Source of the DNA: Agarophyton chilense
Taxonomy: Eukaryota > Rhodophyta > Florideophyceae > Gracilariales > Gracilariaceae
NCBI GenBank assembly: GCA_030374765.1
Contig: JARGXX010000004.1
Coordinates: 1,674,001 to 1,738,000 of the forward strand
DNA length: 64,000 nucleotides
Reading direction: 5' to 3'
Below, in pieces: positions 22,065-34,629 of the stretch. The notes beneath the pieces were generated by a model. The model made no database searches. It was not told where the DNA came from and saw nothing but the letters and a program-made list of their open reading frames with translations. The position numbers were made by a program, and so were the translations under genes. Position 1 is the stretch's first letter, and each line of letters begins with the position of its first letter.

Positions 22065-24677
22065 TTAAATTTCTTGTGAGAAGAGGTTTTCTGTTACATC
22101 AGATGTTTGCTGAACACGTTTCCTAGTTTTCCCCAACAATCCTTTAACAAAAAATTGCGGCGTGATCGGTAGAGGACCACAATACCCAAAAAGATCCGGT
22201 AAGTGCAAGAATACTTGTGTAGTTGGCGTTTGGAAATACCGAACAAATGGTGCGTAAAACTCCTCCACAATCAGCATACAAGATCGAACGTCATATTCGC
22301 TACAGTTTCACTCGAAAACAAGAGTTACAATACATGGAGTTCTATTGCAAAGATGCGAAACATTCTTTCTGCATTTGGAGCCATGAAAGAACGACACAAG
22401 ACATAGTTGGGCATGACGTTTGAAGTGCTCCGCTTTCAAACATATAAGTTTGACTATCGATAACGGAGATCAAACCCTTTCGATAGGAATTCCAACGGAC
22501 AAGGACATCATGGCGTCACTGATCTTTTGTAGCGTTGAATCGTGGATCCAGCATGACAGAAGTGCTCTCATCCTCTTACATCTCGCATGCGACCGACAAA
22601 GAAGTCTTAGAATATATTTGGTCTATACAAAAAGAACGAAATACATTACATCGTGCGGGAAGGTTTTCGTGCCTTCGATATACAAGGAATGTGGACAGTA
22701 GCATTTCTTTGTGTCTGGGGTGTCTGTTAGTTCTTTTCGGGTTTTTTCGTCAGGTTCCGAATGTAATATTCTCCAAAACGGTTTTATCTCTTTGGGAGCC
22801 CAATTCTCAGCATATTCAGAAATAATTAAGGCTTCTTGGTGGAATCGTTGCTCAGAGAAACATTTCGAACACAGAGTTTCCGAAGGAATGGCGCACAAAA
22901 ATTGAAATGTCTTGACATAAACCTTTTGTTTATCACAAAAATGGCAAAACAATCTCCCTGTGTGGCCGACGTATCCTACAACTGTAGAAGCCGCAGGGCA
23001 ATTGGCGGTGAATAACAAAATGAACACCTTTTAGTTTCGAATCTATCTTTCGTAGCAAACCGCTGGAATCCCGTTTCCAAGCCTTTTGAAATCGAGAGTT
23101 ATATTGGCCAATAACGTATCAACATACTTGGAGTCGTAAGAATCTGGTACTAGGCTGTGGATCAAAATGGTGGACGCCCGACTCCGATATGCAGGGGTAT
23201 TGTTCATCACAGTACAAAAAAATGGCTATAAAGAAATCTCTTCACCCTTTCTGTTCTTCGTGCACTCAAATCCATCAGTTGATATCGACAGGAACACAAT
23301 GATTTCCTTTCCTTCCGATGTCCTGTTTTGAAGCCTTACACCATGTAAAGGTTGGAATATCTTCCCGTCGTAGTAGTCATGAACTACCGCATTAGATGGT
23401 CCGCCTATACACGCATTTATTGCTTGAAAATATCCTTCCATGATTGTCGGGAAAGACTGGCGAGCTTGAAAGAGGCCCTAAAGGACTGTGAATGTCTTCA
23501 TGAACCAGAACCTTTTTTCAATTCGTGGTAATTGTCCATCGCAGCTTTGACATGATTCTGCGGCTCGTAGGACTGCGGCACGTGCGGCATGACCCTCTCG
23601 ACACATTTTCACCTAATACTTCTTCACCAGAGCTACGCTGGAGACATAAAGTATCAAAGATATGGACGAATACCGAAAATTGATGTGAGTTCCCGGAATT
23701 AGTTTCGTTGCATTACGTTGTGAAAGTTCGGATAGCTCAGCTGTGTTTGGAAAGCTGGAGAGACATCTCTATTCGTTTACTTTTGAAAGTAGGTCCCTCG
23801 ATTCAATATTACCGTAGCTCGAACAAAACGTAGACCGAGTCAGGTGGAAACAAGAACCATTAGATGAAGAAAGGGCACTCATCGCAGACGATTCAACAAA
23901 AAAATCTGTGTCGGATGACGTCAATCTATGAAAAACGATGTCGAACATACCGTCATGTTCTAAATTCGAGGGTTGCAGTTTATGCGGCTCTTCCTTTTCA
24001 TTAGGTGAGGTTGAGAGTGTTTCATCATTAAAGGGGAATTTTATGTCTCTTTCACTTCATTAAATTCACTCATCTCGGTACAATCTACATCTGGCATCGA
24101 AGCTCTTCTATCAGGAAAATGGTTGTAAACTTGCCCTTAATATCTCCATCCTCGTCTTTCTTGGTGTGGACTACCTTCAACTGAATGATCACCCTGCAAG
24201 CTGTTGGTGATATCAAACGGGTTCCTGAGCTTCTCACGTTGCGATATGTCCCATTTATATCTTTCCCTGCCCCTCTTCAACTTTTCACAGAAGATAGAAA
24301 GCCCCGACAAAGTCAGGAACTATATATCGAAATCAGGATATGCGGAGGCCTCCACACGGGAGACCACAGAGATATTGCGCAGCTTTAGGATACGTCAATC
24401 CAAAATTCTTTCTTAGGCTAATTTAAAATTTTCCATCTGCTCCCAAAATTTTCGAAACACACTCCCCGCTTTTCACTATAATGAATCTTTTCTTTTCGTA
24501 AGAGTGCACGGGGAAGATGTGCCATCTCCTTCCCTCATGTGTTATCCTTATTTCATGCACTTTTTTCTGTATAAAAGTCGTCTCAGCTCCTAGATGTCTG
24601 TGGTCACTGGTGATCGTTTCCCCACATTGAGTTCTGCAACACAAAAAAGCTGCCAGTTCGAGATCTTCATCTTCCAT
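22065..24677 (-). pseudogene. Tnp2-type (CACTA superfamily) transposase, broken
   Basis: On the minus strand the pieces follow a Tnp2-family transposase. One block at 23226-23441 contains YDGKIFQPLHG and IVFLSISTDGFE, the DG region of the family. Next come TPAYRSRASTILIHSLVPDS and a piece at 22623-23027 with ANCPAASTVVGYVGHTGRLF, then CHFCDK, matching the typical D-PA-RKV-GF-GH then CxxC. A C-terminal piece at 22065-22277 contains FLHLPDLFGYCGPLPITPQFF. At least three frame changes and stops separate the pieces (stops near 23226 and 23045). The N-terminal limit is uncertain; 24423-24677 holds one more open piece of possible membership. LTR element A is inserted at the C-terminal end. Confidence 0.7.
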
Positions 24678-24679
24678 TC

Positions 24680-27190
24680 CGCTCTCTCATCCAGTGTATC
24701 TGAACCAATATACTGCGTCTGCGTTTTTTAGCTCCGGTTGTGGATACAGCTCGCTATCAATGTAAGTTACATTCATCAAGCCTATCCAGAGTTTGTCATT
24801 ACCGAAATTTTTCAAGGAATACTGACAAGAAATGCTGACGAGCTCTCACCACGGTTTCAACAAGGCATCGTTCTCCCTTCAGAGGTATTCGAACTAACAA
24901 TTACCTCTCTAAAGGTATCTTTAGCATTTCGGGAAATCCGAAGCTATTGAATCCTGATACGTCGTAATTGAATCTGATCTATATATTCACCTCAGTCTTT
25001 TGCAATCGCAACGTCATGGCCAGTAGAACACAGAACCAACTCATCGATGTGCACAGTGCTATCTAAGATCTGCTGCAGAATAGCGCCCCGAACCAGAGGC
25101 CTTATCAGACTGCGGTTGAATCTAGCCTCGCGCGCAGCAGTGTCAACTGGAATAGGAAGAGGCGAAAAAACTCGTTCATCATTCTAAATTCCTATACGCT
25201 ACCACCAGTCTCTGTCAAAAGTCCAACTGTTGCTTTCAAGAGATAAATCAGCTCTTTTATGAGCCCCGGAGAGGAGAAAAGAGGAACGGAAACCGCTCGA
25301 ACACTCTTCAATCGTATGTGTCAGAAGCAAATGGGATAAACCTTCGAAACGATGGAGATTGACTTCTCAATCTACATCTAGATGGCTAACTGTATCAAGG
25401 ACGACATACGCGTATTCTTCTATAAACGTCTGAACACGAAGAGCGGCTGTCGCAAGTACCCTTCAGTGAAGGGCGAGTTTGTCAAATTACTGTCGCACCT
25501 GAAGGGCCTTCTGGTTGAAATATATTCTGTATTAAAAACGACTGAGAGAGGGTGGTTGATGGATGATTTCTTCAGAGAAGCCATACAGAGAGAGACAAAA
25601 AGGCCGTCGCCGAAGCTTCAAAGCACAAGAATAAGAAAAGAAATAACAAAAACGAGTACGAAAGCGTTGTATTTTCTTAGCAGATGAAGTCTTTGCATTG
25701 AAATGGAAAAGGAAACGAAACGAATGAGCGGAACGAGAATGAAGTCAGTTCTCTGGCCCAAAGAAATACAAGAGAAGTACATATTTCTCATTCGAACGCT
25801 GATGAAGGCTATTCCTTTCCCGCTAGAAACACAGAAGGTATATATGTAGATAGATACAAATATATTCCTTTTACCAGTGAAGGAGGAGAAGATATTTATT
25901 CGCGTGCTGTTTATCGTAAAGATTGCAGTCCTGTTGAAACGAAAGGCAAAGAGGTTGGTCGAGGTATAGAGCACGATGAAGAACATGAGGCGAGGTTAGA
26001 GATGAAGAAAGACTGTCATTGGCCAGAAAATACCCCAGAGGTCCATTATAGAGCAGAACATCAGCGTGCGTGGCAGGGTCCTAAACTTTCGCTGATCAAA
26101 AACAAAAGGATGCTGTTTCAAAATTCCTGCACAATCCTGATGATTACAAAGAAGAGGATTGCAGTCCAGTGCTTCGCGAAGTGATGAAGGCTCTCAGCAG
26201 CAAAAAAAGACTGTGTACGTGCTACGAAACGCACCCCGAGATCTACGAAAGCAAAGAGAGTGGTGCATATGATGTTATTAGTGACTCTCTGAAGATCGTA
26301 CGCTCTTGCTATCGTAACATTTCTCAAAACGGGGATAACAAGAATCAAGATCGTCCCTCTTTAGGACGGCAACATAAAAAATTATTTTAGTGAGAGACTA
26401 TAAGCTGGTCGCAAGGCGTACAAGGTTTTTATTCATTGTGAGGTCTTATTGATCTCTTTTAGGAATGAATATTAAGCCTGCAAAAACATCCCGGACACCG
26501 ACCCCATTGGAAGAGATCTGGAATGTTTAAACCGAATTAGTGCGTGCACAAAGTGGCCATAATTCTTCCTAAATTCTGTTCAGATTAAGGACCATTTTCG
26601 TACTTAACTAGGCCTTGAGCGTCGTACATTTTCTTTTCTTAGACACCAAACTGATTCTGTTCCGGTTTCATCATGGCACATCTATGATATTCAAGTGAAG
26701 ACTCAATTGACAGAATCGGAACTCTTTAATGGACATGGAGAAACTATAAGCCCTTAGATTTGCGGTAAGTTTAGCATTGATATAAACTGAACTGGTCTTA
26801 AGGCCGGTCCAGAGCCGTAACAATGTCCACTTTTTTGCAACATAAAAAGGTTACAAGCCAGAGTACTAAGCTTTTCCATATGAAGGACACAATTAGGCCA
26901 TGTTCGCCAACGTGCCTTACTTGGACACGTAGGGGATGTCATTGGGTCATTTACGCCGAAGTACTACACTTGGCCACGTCACGGATATACTTAAAACATA
27001 TAGGCCCACGTACCACACTTGACTACGCAGCGCGTCTATATCGGCCATGTGAATGAGGACTTTCCTCGGCCATACTTAAGCGACATGTTTCGGCCTACTG
27101 CAAGTCTCATTTTTGTATCTTTCTTGGCACCCAACCTGGCGTACAGTTACCTACTTGTTCAGCTTTTATGGCGAGTTTTTACACCCTAAA
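24680..27190. other. Decayed stretch, no gene recognised
   Basis: Short open pieces on the plus strand (25382-25687, 26002-26184 and 26169-26390) share a Lys/Arg-rich composition and could be remains of one dead ORF, but no family is recognisable. A degenerate repeat lies at 26885-27110. Otherwise nothing is seen. Confidence 0.4.
26885..27110. repeat. Degenerate tandem repeat, about 55-bp units
   Basis: Blocks of the type GGCCACGT, then ACACTTGGCCACGT, recur about four times with heavy variation (TTGGACACGT, TTGGCCACGT, TTGACTACGC and CGGCCATACTTAAG). Confidence 0.4.
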
Positions 27191-28400
27191 TTTCTTCATA
27201 GGTCTAACGCGCGACTGGGAGCAGACAGAAACAGGGATGATCTGAAGAGCGGGATCAGGAAAGATCGCTCTAAAGCCGACATGATAACCGTGCGATTGCT
27301 GAGTAGCATTGCTCTCTCTCTCTTGATTTGTTCTTTGAAGTCACATCCATCAAAGTTGCAGTTATTCAAATCGGCTTGGTACAGCACAATATCTACGTCC
27401 GTCCTGCCCCAGAATTCCGAAAAAAGAACAAAGTCTAATGGAAACTCATGAAGCTGTCATTTGAGATTGTAAAAGCTGTAAAGCAATGGAAGAAGCGTAT
27501 TGAGTCATACATGATTTTCACGACAGAGCTTTAAAGAGTGTGCGGATTTAACCAGCTCTTCAAGAAAAAGGAAAAAGATTGTTCTTCCTCAATAATTATA
27601 GCAAAAATATTCCGCGATCTTTTAGTTTCTGGACGAGGATAGGACATTTTTATTTTCATGAACGCCATACAGAATGAGTTTGAACTCGGAAAAGTCCGAA
27701 TCGAAGCAAAACTAAACTTTTCAGGGTGTTACATTACAAAGGATACAGATCAAAACATCTTCTTATCAATGCTTCCCTAGATAGAACGTCTCAAACCAAT
27801 TGAGCTATCAAAACCAAGAATAAGGGATCGGACAACCGAGCGAACGATGACAAGATCAGACAGTATCGTTCTCTTGCTTGAACTCTCATGTATCTAGGCT
27901 CTAGACTGTTTCTATCAGCATCATTCACGACATCAGAAATTCAACAAAAACTAGAGAATTTGAAAGTGAAGCATCTCATGGAGGCAAATGCAATACTGTA
28001 AGAAATAAGAAACCTTAGGCCTATGATCAAGTGTATTCGGCACGTTGGTGTCAAAAGTACAACACTTATTACCCTATCTGATGCATCTCATGGTTCTCAA
28101 GATCTCGCATACGGAAAACAAGGAATTATATGAGAATTCGGGCTTACCACCAGTGTGGACGATAACCATGTTTTCCATCCTCCGTACTGGTCAAGTACGA
28201 AACAGAAACGCGTGACATATTCCTCGTTAGGTGCCAAGATCCTTGCATGTGCCGAAACAAAAGATAGAGGATATGACATGGAGACGGCATTCGCGAACAT
28301 TTTCTTAAAGCTCAAGATCATACATCACATTCTCGAGGATTCAAAAATGCTGTTAATGTGGTATTTCACTGAAGACTTTAGAGGTCTCGGTGCAGTGGGT
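27190..28400 (+). mobile_element. Ty1/copia-like element, fossil pol remnant
   Basis: Plus-strand pieces match the order of a copia-type reverse transcriptase and RNase H. ARLGADRNRDDLKS stands at the RT start. A later segment has the YRSL-type block before the RNase H. The RNase H end reads PPYWSSTKQKRVTYSSLGAK, then ILACAETKDRGY (28170-28270), the familiar W-S-S-K-Q and S-S-E region of copia elements. The element is heavily broken (more than five breaks), has no recognisable LTRs here and is old. Confidence 0.65.
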
Positions 28401-28618
28401 ATTCACAGAAATAACCGCGAAGAGCGGGTGTCGCCTTGCGAGCGACAGTCCTTAGATAAGAACAGAGTGCGCAGAAAGCACCCATATGTGCCTGAACAAT
28501 GGTGAAAGTACGTGTATTCACGAGGCAGATGTCCAGATGCGGCAGTACGTGATGCACACGAGATCGGCTCGACAAACCTTGTGACAACACAAACAACCAG
28601 GTAACAATAGAGAAAACA

Positions 28619-28645
<27 letters not shown>
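28619..28645. repeat. (AC)n microsatellite
   Basis: An uninterrupted AC dinucleotide run of about 27 bases. Confidence 0.95.
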
Positions 28646-28650
<5 letters not shown>

Positions 28651-31600
28651 CTGTAAAAAAAGGGCGGTAAACGCGCAACAGTAGAGGGTATCCTCGGAAC
28701 AAGAGCTACAGCTGAGAAAGGTTAAGAAGTGATACTATAGAGGCCCCTTTGTGGTAAACCACTTTAGGATTTCTAGGACTCACCAAGATGGTGTTTAGGT
28801 TGGTTGGTTGTTGGTTGGCCTTCGCCGTCTTCACCTGGGCCTTGCGCCCTTTAATACGCCAAGAGGCAAATCAAGTACTGTACAGTAAGGAATACACGTG
28901 GCGTGCCACTACATAATTATCTAAATAATACCAAATAAAATATTTGGTGATGGCACCTTACAGAGTACACTAAATACAGTACTTCCTCATTCAAATTCTC
29001 GTATACCAATCTTTCCATGAAGTAATTCTTCTCATAACTCCTTGTAATCGAGTATAGCCCAAGAAACAGCTTATGAATGCCGTATCGCGACTTCGTAGTA
29101 TCTTTGAACGATCGAACTCAGGTGCATCCAGAATGGTACAGTGGTTGTTTGTGTGAGTGCACAAGGGTTGCTGACTTCTTATGTCCTAAAAACTGCTGTA
29201 CGTGAAATCTTCTTTCTTTTATATATATATCTCGCTCCGTTTGTCGGGCTTGCCTGACCATTTTGTTTCTGATTTTTTCTTAGTCATTTTATAAAAAGTC
29301 GTTCCTAACGCAACGCCCGGTTTTTGCGGTTGTTTTTTTGTGAACATCCACTTTTTCTCTTGAAACTTACAGTCATTCGTAAAATACCACATTTCGTAAA
29401 CATTTTTTCCTGCAGAATTCCACCAATGCCTCTCGTTTGAAAGAGACCATATCAAGAGTATTTTCTGCAGAATCAAAAACGCTGTCCTGCATTGATGCGT
29501 TTTTAGAATGCATACAAAGCCTTAGCAAAGTCTCTTGGCTGATAGCTTTAGGCACAACAGATATAATAATTTCCTTCTTCAATAAATTTAACGCAATAAT
29601 TGTTTATCATCATAAACAAACTTGTGATAAATGAAAGAAATTAAAATTTGTACCGAAAAGTGTTAATTATACGCAATCGTGCCACAAAATTTCTGACCGA
29701 TTGCTCAAAATGCACATTCATGGAAGATAAGTAGTTATTAAAACGGTCTTCTTAGCAAAATTGATTTGCAGACATTAAAATGGGCGTTAGAAAACGTTTG
29801 CGTCAAATTTACGCCCTTCAAACTACTCTTCAAAAGTCTGAATGCAGGGTATTATTGTCAAGAAAATCCCCAAGCTTCAAACCGCATGATCTAAAACCTC
29901 ATGGGGGAAATCAACAAATCAAATACAGATCTCGTTAAAACGATTAAATGAGTGTAATAGTGTCTATAGGACCGGAAAAATTGTTTCAAAAGTATTATAT
30001 TTTTTTAAAGGATAATTCTGATCGTTAAACAGCTCCAGAACGATGTTTTAAGTACAAGCACTGTTTTGGAATTCCCAAAGGCCCGATTTATGTTCTTATG
30101 TAAAACATAGTCTACTTGTCATTGAAATGTAAAACTTTTATTACTTGGTTTCTTCAAATTTATTTTTACGAATAAGCGAAATTTCATGAAGCGGAGAGTT
30201 TCATAAAAAGCTGTAAAAGAGACATAAATGCTTGGAGATCAAAACAAGAAAAACATTTTGTCATAATTTCTAAAAAACAGCACAAAAAGTACGATTAGTC
30301 ATCATATTAGACTATGTTCTATTTCCGTGTAATCAAGGAATAAATGCAATCTACAGACTCTAAATAACTGGAACATACAGCCAAAAACTCTTCCTTTGAT
30401 GGTTTTAAATTTTGAAGTATGAATTACTTGATGATTGAAGGAGATATTTCCTTTTGACATGCTTTTTTGGATAATGTGATGCCAAAAATATTTGCTTGTT
30501 GGTGTTCTGCAAATACTCAATTTTGCTACTCCAAAAGTATATCGTTTTAAAGAAGAGTATTAAAGACTTGTTTGAATAGGTTCTAAAGTCTTTTTGTCAA
30601 CGAGAAAGTTGTATGATTTTTACTTTCGTTTTCTTTCTTTCTGCTCTTAATTTGAAAATTCAGATCTTGAATGGATTTCAGTTAGTTTTTAAGAGAAATG
30701 CTGGCCTTATATGAGACCAAGCTGGCTTCAGGTAAGGCCAATCCTCCGAACGTGTAGACACTAGTGTCTTAACGACCGCTGGCCTCATATGAGGCCAATC
30801 TGTAAATTTAGGTGCTGATTTTTAGTTATTTTGACCAGATTTTTTCCTGTTTTGACCTCCAAACAGTAAAGACTTGGTATAGACTGCTCAAAAGAATATG
30901 CGCTTCACGAAACTGCTACCATGTGAAAGAATGCAACTTAAGGAATAAAACAGTATGGAATATATGTTTAACTGATAAGCAGGCTAATTTCTATCTTAGA
31001 ATATGAAACAGATACTTTTGGGTGGAAAACCCGTGGTTGCACTCTAAAAAATCGTTTTGGAGCTGTGTATGAAACAAAACTACCTTTCAAAACATAACCA
31101 ATTTCGAATTGTCTCTCCGGTCGTATAGACACTAGGTCTTGTACTGACAGCAAATAATAGCATTTACGGCAATAGCAGGTTGAGCATTACCATAATTAGG
31201 TTTCTTGATATTGATTGCAATTCTATGAATTGACCAGATGCAGCCGTGAAATAGACTAAACTTTTTGCGAAATTGCTAAACTCTGAAAGCCAGAGCTTGA
31301 CATTTTTCAACGGTTACTGAAATTTTAGACAGTTTGGGACCTTTTTACAAAACTTTACATGTCTCATGAAGATTTTTTTACGGCGCTGACGCTTACCCCT
31401 GAAACCCAAGCATAAAGTTTAAGTAGTTCGATACTGCCAGAATTCGAAAGTTATAGCCAATCGCATTTGAGAAAATATTGTGGGACGCTTCGATTTTTGA
31501 CCGATTAGGGCATCTATTTGACGAAATGACTCAACCATCTCATGTAGCATGCTGTTTTCTACCCTCACTAATCCTACTTATATTCAGCCTTGAATCCAAT

Positions 31601-31942
31601 TCTTTGAAGGCGACATTCCGTTTGACTAAAGAAGGGCATCGGGCCTGACGGGTTTTCCATTCGCTGTTGCTTTCAGAATAGATACTAAACAGCGTAATAG
31701 ACTTACAGCAACAGAGGCGTGAAGCAGTAATGGAGTTTCAGAAGCTACGGTAGTAACCATTAGAAAAACAGCTGTCGATAATTAGCGATTGGGATGTTGT
31801 CGATAACGCACTATGTTGTAATCGAAGATTACATCAAAGAATAGCTGATGAGAGAGCTACACAATTAGGCGGATCGAGGACCAGAGATCGAAGGAGTAGC
31901 AGGGAGTAGCGGGTGATATAGTTCATGCAAAAGCTGCACATT
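28646..31942. other. AT-rich gene-free stretch
   Basis: No credible gene is seen. Short minus-strand open pieces at 29219-29582 belong to no family I recognise. A dispersed repeat recurs at 30703-30802 and 31101-31140. The stretch ends at the target site of element B. Confidence 0.5.
30703..30802. repeat. Dispersed repeat with palindromic GGCCTCATATGAGGCC
   Basis: A 45-base block (30721-30765) contains AAGGCCAATCC, then GTGTAGACACTAG. It recurs on the opposite strand at 53571-53614 and in part at 31101-31140. The palindrome CTGGCCTCATATGAGGCCA adjoins it at about 30779-30798, and a variant begins the block. This is probably a MITE family end. Confidence 0.55.
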
Positions 31943-32807
31943 TGTAGGACAATGCTCCCAAGGGGGAAAACCTACGAAGACGTCCAGATCTTCCTCTCAC
32001 GAGGTAACCGGCGCGGTAGAGCCCTCCCAGGGATCGGCGCGCAATGCCGGGTGTAAGCCGGAGCCGAACCGTCGCGACGGGCGCAGGGAGGCTGAAAGAA
32101 GCCGAGAATATCCGCCGAAGCGGTGCTTGCGTATCCTCTGAGGAGGCAAAACCCACGAGAGTGGCGAGCACGACAGGTGTCAGTGCGAGCCGCAAGAGCG
32201 GGAATTGCCCAATGAAGGGGAGGAAAAGGGAAGGAAAATGGGAACGGAGGCAAGAGGGCGAGGTTGACCACGAGTCGCAAGAGGGGACTCGGGAATAGCC
32301 GGCACTGCCGGGTGTAGCAAACCGTATACACGGGCGGAACCACGAAAGTGGGAATAGATACCCAACACACGAAGGCTGCTTGAACGTCCAAGGGGGTTGG
32401 GAAGCCGTGCACCACGAGAAATCCTTCCGTAAGGAGTTGTATATCCGCGCAGGCGGTTCGACCCAGAGCCAAGATCTGGAAGACCAAGATCACCCTTGTT
32501 GGGGAGACTTTACTGGACCGGCGGCCGCGAGGCCGGCGGCCTAAGTACTGTAGTCACCGTAGAATAGAATAAATAAAGTCTATCCTAAATAGCTAAATGT
32601 CCGTCTAACAAAGGGGCCAATCAGGCGGCCACGTGTCGCGCGGGCGCTGCGGCCACGTGTATGGCACCCGGTCCCGCCGGTGCATCACCGGCGTTCCGGC
32701 CATCGCCGTGAAAACGGATTACTCCTACTCATAACGAGGTTGCACGCCGGAGGCTTCGGAAAAAACTTAAGTCCCCAAAAACCTCTCTAGAGGACGTTGC
32801 TCTTCAT
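31943..32807 (-). repeat. Element B 3' LTR (865 bp)
   Basis: It begins TGTAGGACAATGC on the plus strand and ends GTTGCTCTTCA. The polypurine tract (minus strand AAGGGGGGGATA) abuts it at about 32808-32820. Confidence 0.92.
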
Positions 32808-32853
32808 ATCCCCCCCCTTAAGACAGGGCGAACACCTCGAAGAGGAAGTCGGC

Positions 32854-34629
32854 ATGGCAGCTCGTCATGATAAGAGCGCGTCCGACACAGGGTCTCCGGA
32901 AACCAACACACCTTCACCAAGGATCCCACGCACGCTCTTCGCATCGGATTCCAACCACAGCACACCAACACGCACCATGTCCAACCCCGACCGTCATAAC
33001 ACATCCGCGACTCCCGCCCTTGGCGGTTCCACCGGCTTCCGGTCCGCGCCCCACCCTGGGGATGTTACCAACCTCGCGTACGAAAACCGCCGTATTGGCG
33101 CCCGCTTTCGCGGACAGGCGGACCCACCGCAGTGGCCGACCTACGACGCCCTTGTGGGTGAAAATCCGAGAACTCGGCATGGCTCCGCGATGTTGCGGTA
33201 TGCGCCTTGGTTTCACCCATTGGCTGTCCACGACGAGGATTTGATCCAAACCTACACCGATAATTCGGAGATGCTCCCGGGCGACCTGCCCGGCGTGGTG
33301 ACCATGTCCTGGGATTGGCGTAATCGTATCGCCATCCCGGTACACGACATACTCCGCCGACGCGGTGAATCCTCTGCGGAGGCTCAGGCCGCGCTTGTGC
33401 GGATCGCTTATCTCAGGCACCATCGGGCGCCTTTCGAGTTCCCGATACCGCCAAAGGTCGAATTCGACGTCCACCTTTACCGCACTCGCGGGGAAACGTC
33501 GTACTGTGACCGTCTTAACGGATTGGAAACCCTCGCTTGGAGGGGCACACCGATCGCTCGGCAAGAAGCCCTTTGCTGGGCACGACCGATTCTTCGGGCA
33601 GAGTTTCGCTACCAACCGCGGCAGTCGCGCTCGAACTTCCTTCAAAACTTCATCCGCGATGAGCGGCGTTGGCGGGCCCGGACCGGGTATTTCGTACCGT
33701 ACCAGAACACGGAGATTGAGCGCATCCCGCCTGCTCACCGACGTGATCGGTACGTCAGTCTTCCAGACTGGTGGTCCTCCTTGGAGGCGTGCTGGGGTTG
33801 CTTCATTGAGCTGCCCCCAGTCTTCACCTATGTAGGGTCGTCGTTCTTGAACGATCTCCAGTCGGGGTGGTGGTCCGTCGTGGTAAGCGAATGGGCCGTC
33901 CGCACTGCGGCTTTTATCCTCGCTGAGGCGTACGACCAATACCGATTGTGGTACGTGCCACCGCGTGTGCGGGCTACGATCCGCCGTTTGGACATGCGCA
34001 TCCCCCTCGGGGGCGAGGCGAACGAAGAAGAGATGCTGGGCCTCCTCGACTTTGTGGAGGGGGTCCAGTGGGATGAGGTCCCGCTGGAGAACTCCCAACG
34101 CATTCAACCGCGTCGCGGGTCTGGCCCCGGATTCGGGAGGAATACCGCGTTAGCGGGGGATTTCTTCTACTTCAACCCCTGGGATTACCACGAGATCAGC
34201 CGCGAGGAAGCGGAAGCCAACCGGCATGCGCCGCGTGAAGTCCCGGCCGACCACCCGCGAGGGTATGTCGACTCGGGCGACTATTACCGCGACTATGCGG
34301 ATGGTGACCCGATGGTCGACAACGAACCGGAGGGTCCGGGTTACGCTCCGATGGAGGGTGACGAGTCCGGCGAGGCCGGTGAGCAGTCCGTTGAATACGG
34401 TGGTGCGGCTCCATCCGGAGCTGCTGATGAAGTGCGATCGGATTCCTATCCGACTCCATCGGTGGCGGGCCCTCCCGCAACCGCCGCTGGCACGGAGCGG
34501 GGCGAGGTCATCGCGCGCTTCCTTCGGGAGGTGGGGCTTCGCCCTTCCGAGATCTCGAGTGATGTGGCCGCCATGCGGGATGCCTTAGCCAACCGCCTGG
34601 GCGGGGGTCCACCTCGTGCGGAGGAATGA
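32854..34629 (+). CDS. Antisense accessory ORF of element B (591 codons), homologue of the element A ORF
   Basis: An uninterrupted plus-strand ORF runs opposite to gag-pol. The frame opens upstream at 32797, but the ATG at 32854 is preferred because it aligns with the element A start and begins MAAR. The protein has a polar N-terminus of about 100 residues and a conserved central domain of about 330 residues. Its blocks are YDALVGENPR, MSWDWRNRIAIPVHDILRRR, YRTRGETSYCDRL, ARQEALCWARPILRAEFR, YFVPYQNTEIERI and EAYDQYRLWYVPPRVR. The tail is acidic and the conserved C-terminus contains VIARFLREVGL and AAMRDALANRLGGG. By eye roughly half the residues in the centre match element A, so the protein was under selection after the two lineages parted. 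No known fold is recognised. Confidence 0.85.
   Translation: MAARHDKSASDTGSPETNTPSPRIPRTLFASDSNHSTPTRTMSNPDRHNTSATPALGGSTGFRSAPHPGDVTNLAYENRRIGARFRGQADPPQWPTYDALVGENPRTRHGSAMLRYAPWFHPLAVHDEDLIQTYTDNSEMLPGDLPGVVTMSWDWRNRIAIPVHDILRRRGESSAEAQAALVRIAYLRHHRAPFEFPIPPKVEFDVHLYRTRGETSYCDRLNGLETLAWRGTPIARQEALCWARPILRAEFRYQPRQSRSNFLQNFIRDERRWRARTGYFVPYQNTEIERIPPAHRRDRYVSLPDWWSSLEACWGCFIELPPVFTYVGSSFLNDLQSGWWSVVVSEWAVRTAAFILAEAYDQYRLWYVPPRVRATIRRLDMRIPLGGEANEEEMLGLLDFVEGVQWDEVPLENSQRIQPRRGSGPGFGRNTALAGDFFYFNPWDYHEISREEAEANRHAPREVPADHPRGYVDSGDYYRDYADGDPMVDNEPEGPGYAPMEGDESGEAGEQSVEYGGAAPSGAADEVRSDSYPTPSVAGPPATAAGTERGEVIARFLREVGLRPSEISSDVAAMRDALANRLGGGPPRAEE

Noticed and set aside
27190-27450. LINE-type reverse transcriptase reading of RKDRSKADMI
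   Set aside because: The flanking blocks and the later RNase H fit a Ty1/copia-like order better than a LINE.
27781-27810. Apparent tRNA D-arm on the minus strand (TAGCTCAATTGG)
   Set aside because: No B box occurs at the right distance and the stretch falls inside the Ty1/copia-like fossil.
28425-28990. Possible old LTR (short repeated A/T tails and CTAAATAATAC resemble the LTRs of A and B)
   Set aside because: No TGTAGGACAA start, no partner copy and no target duplication could be found; the resemblance is only compositional.
32914-34107. 397-codon minus-strand ORF opposite the element B antisense ORF
   Set aside because: It has no counterpart of similar length in element A, whereas the plus-strand frame is conserved between the two elements, so this is taken as a shadow frame.
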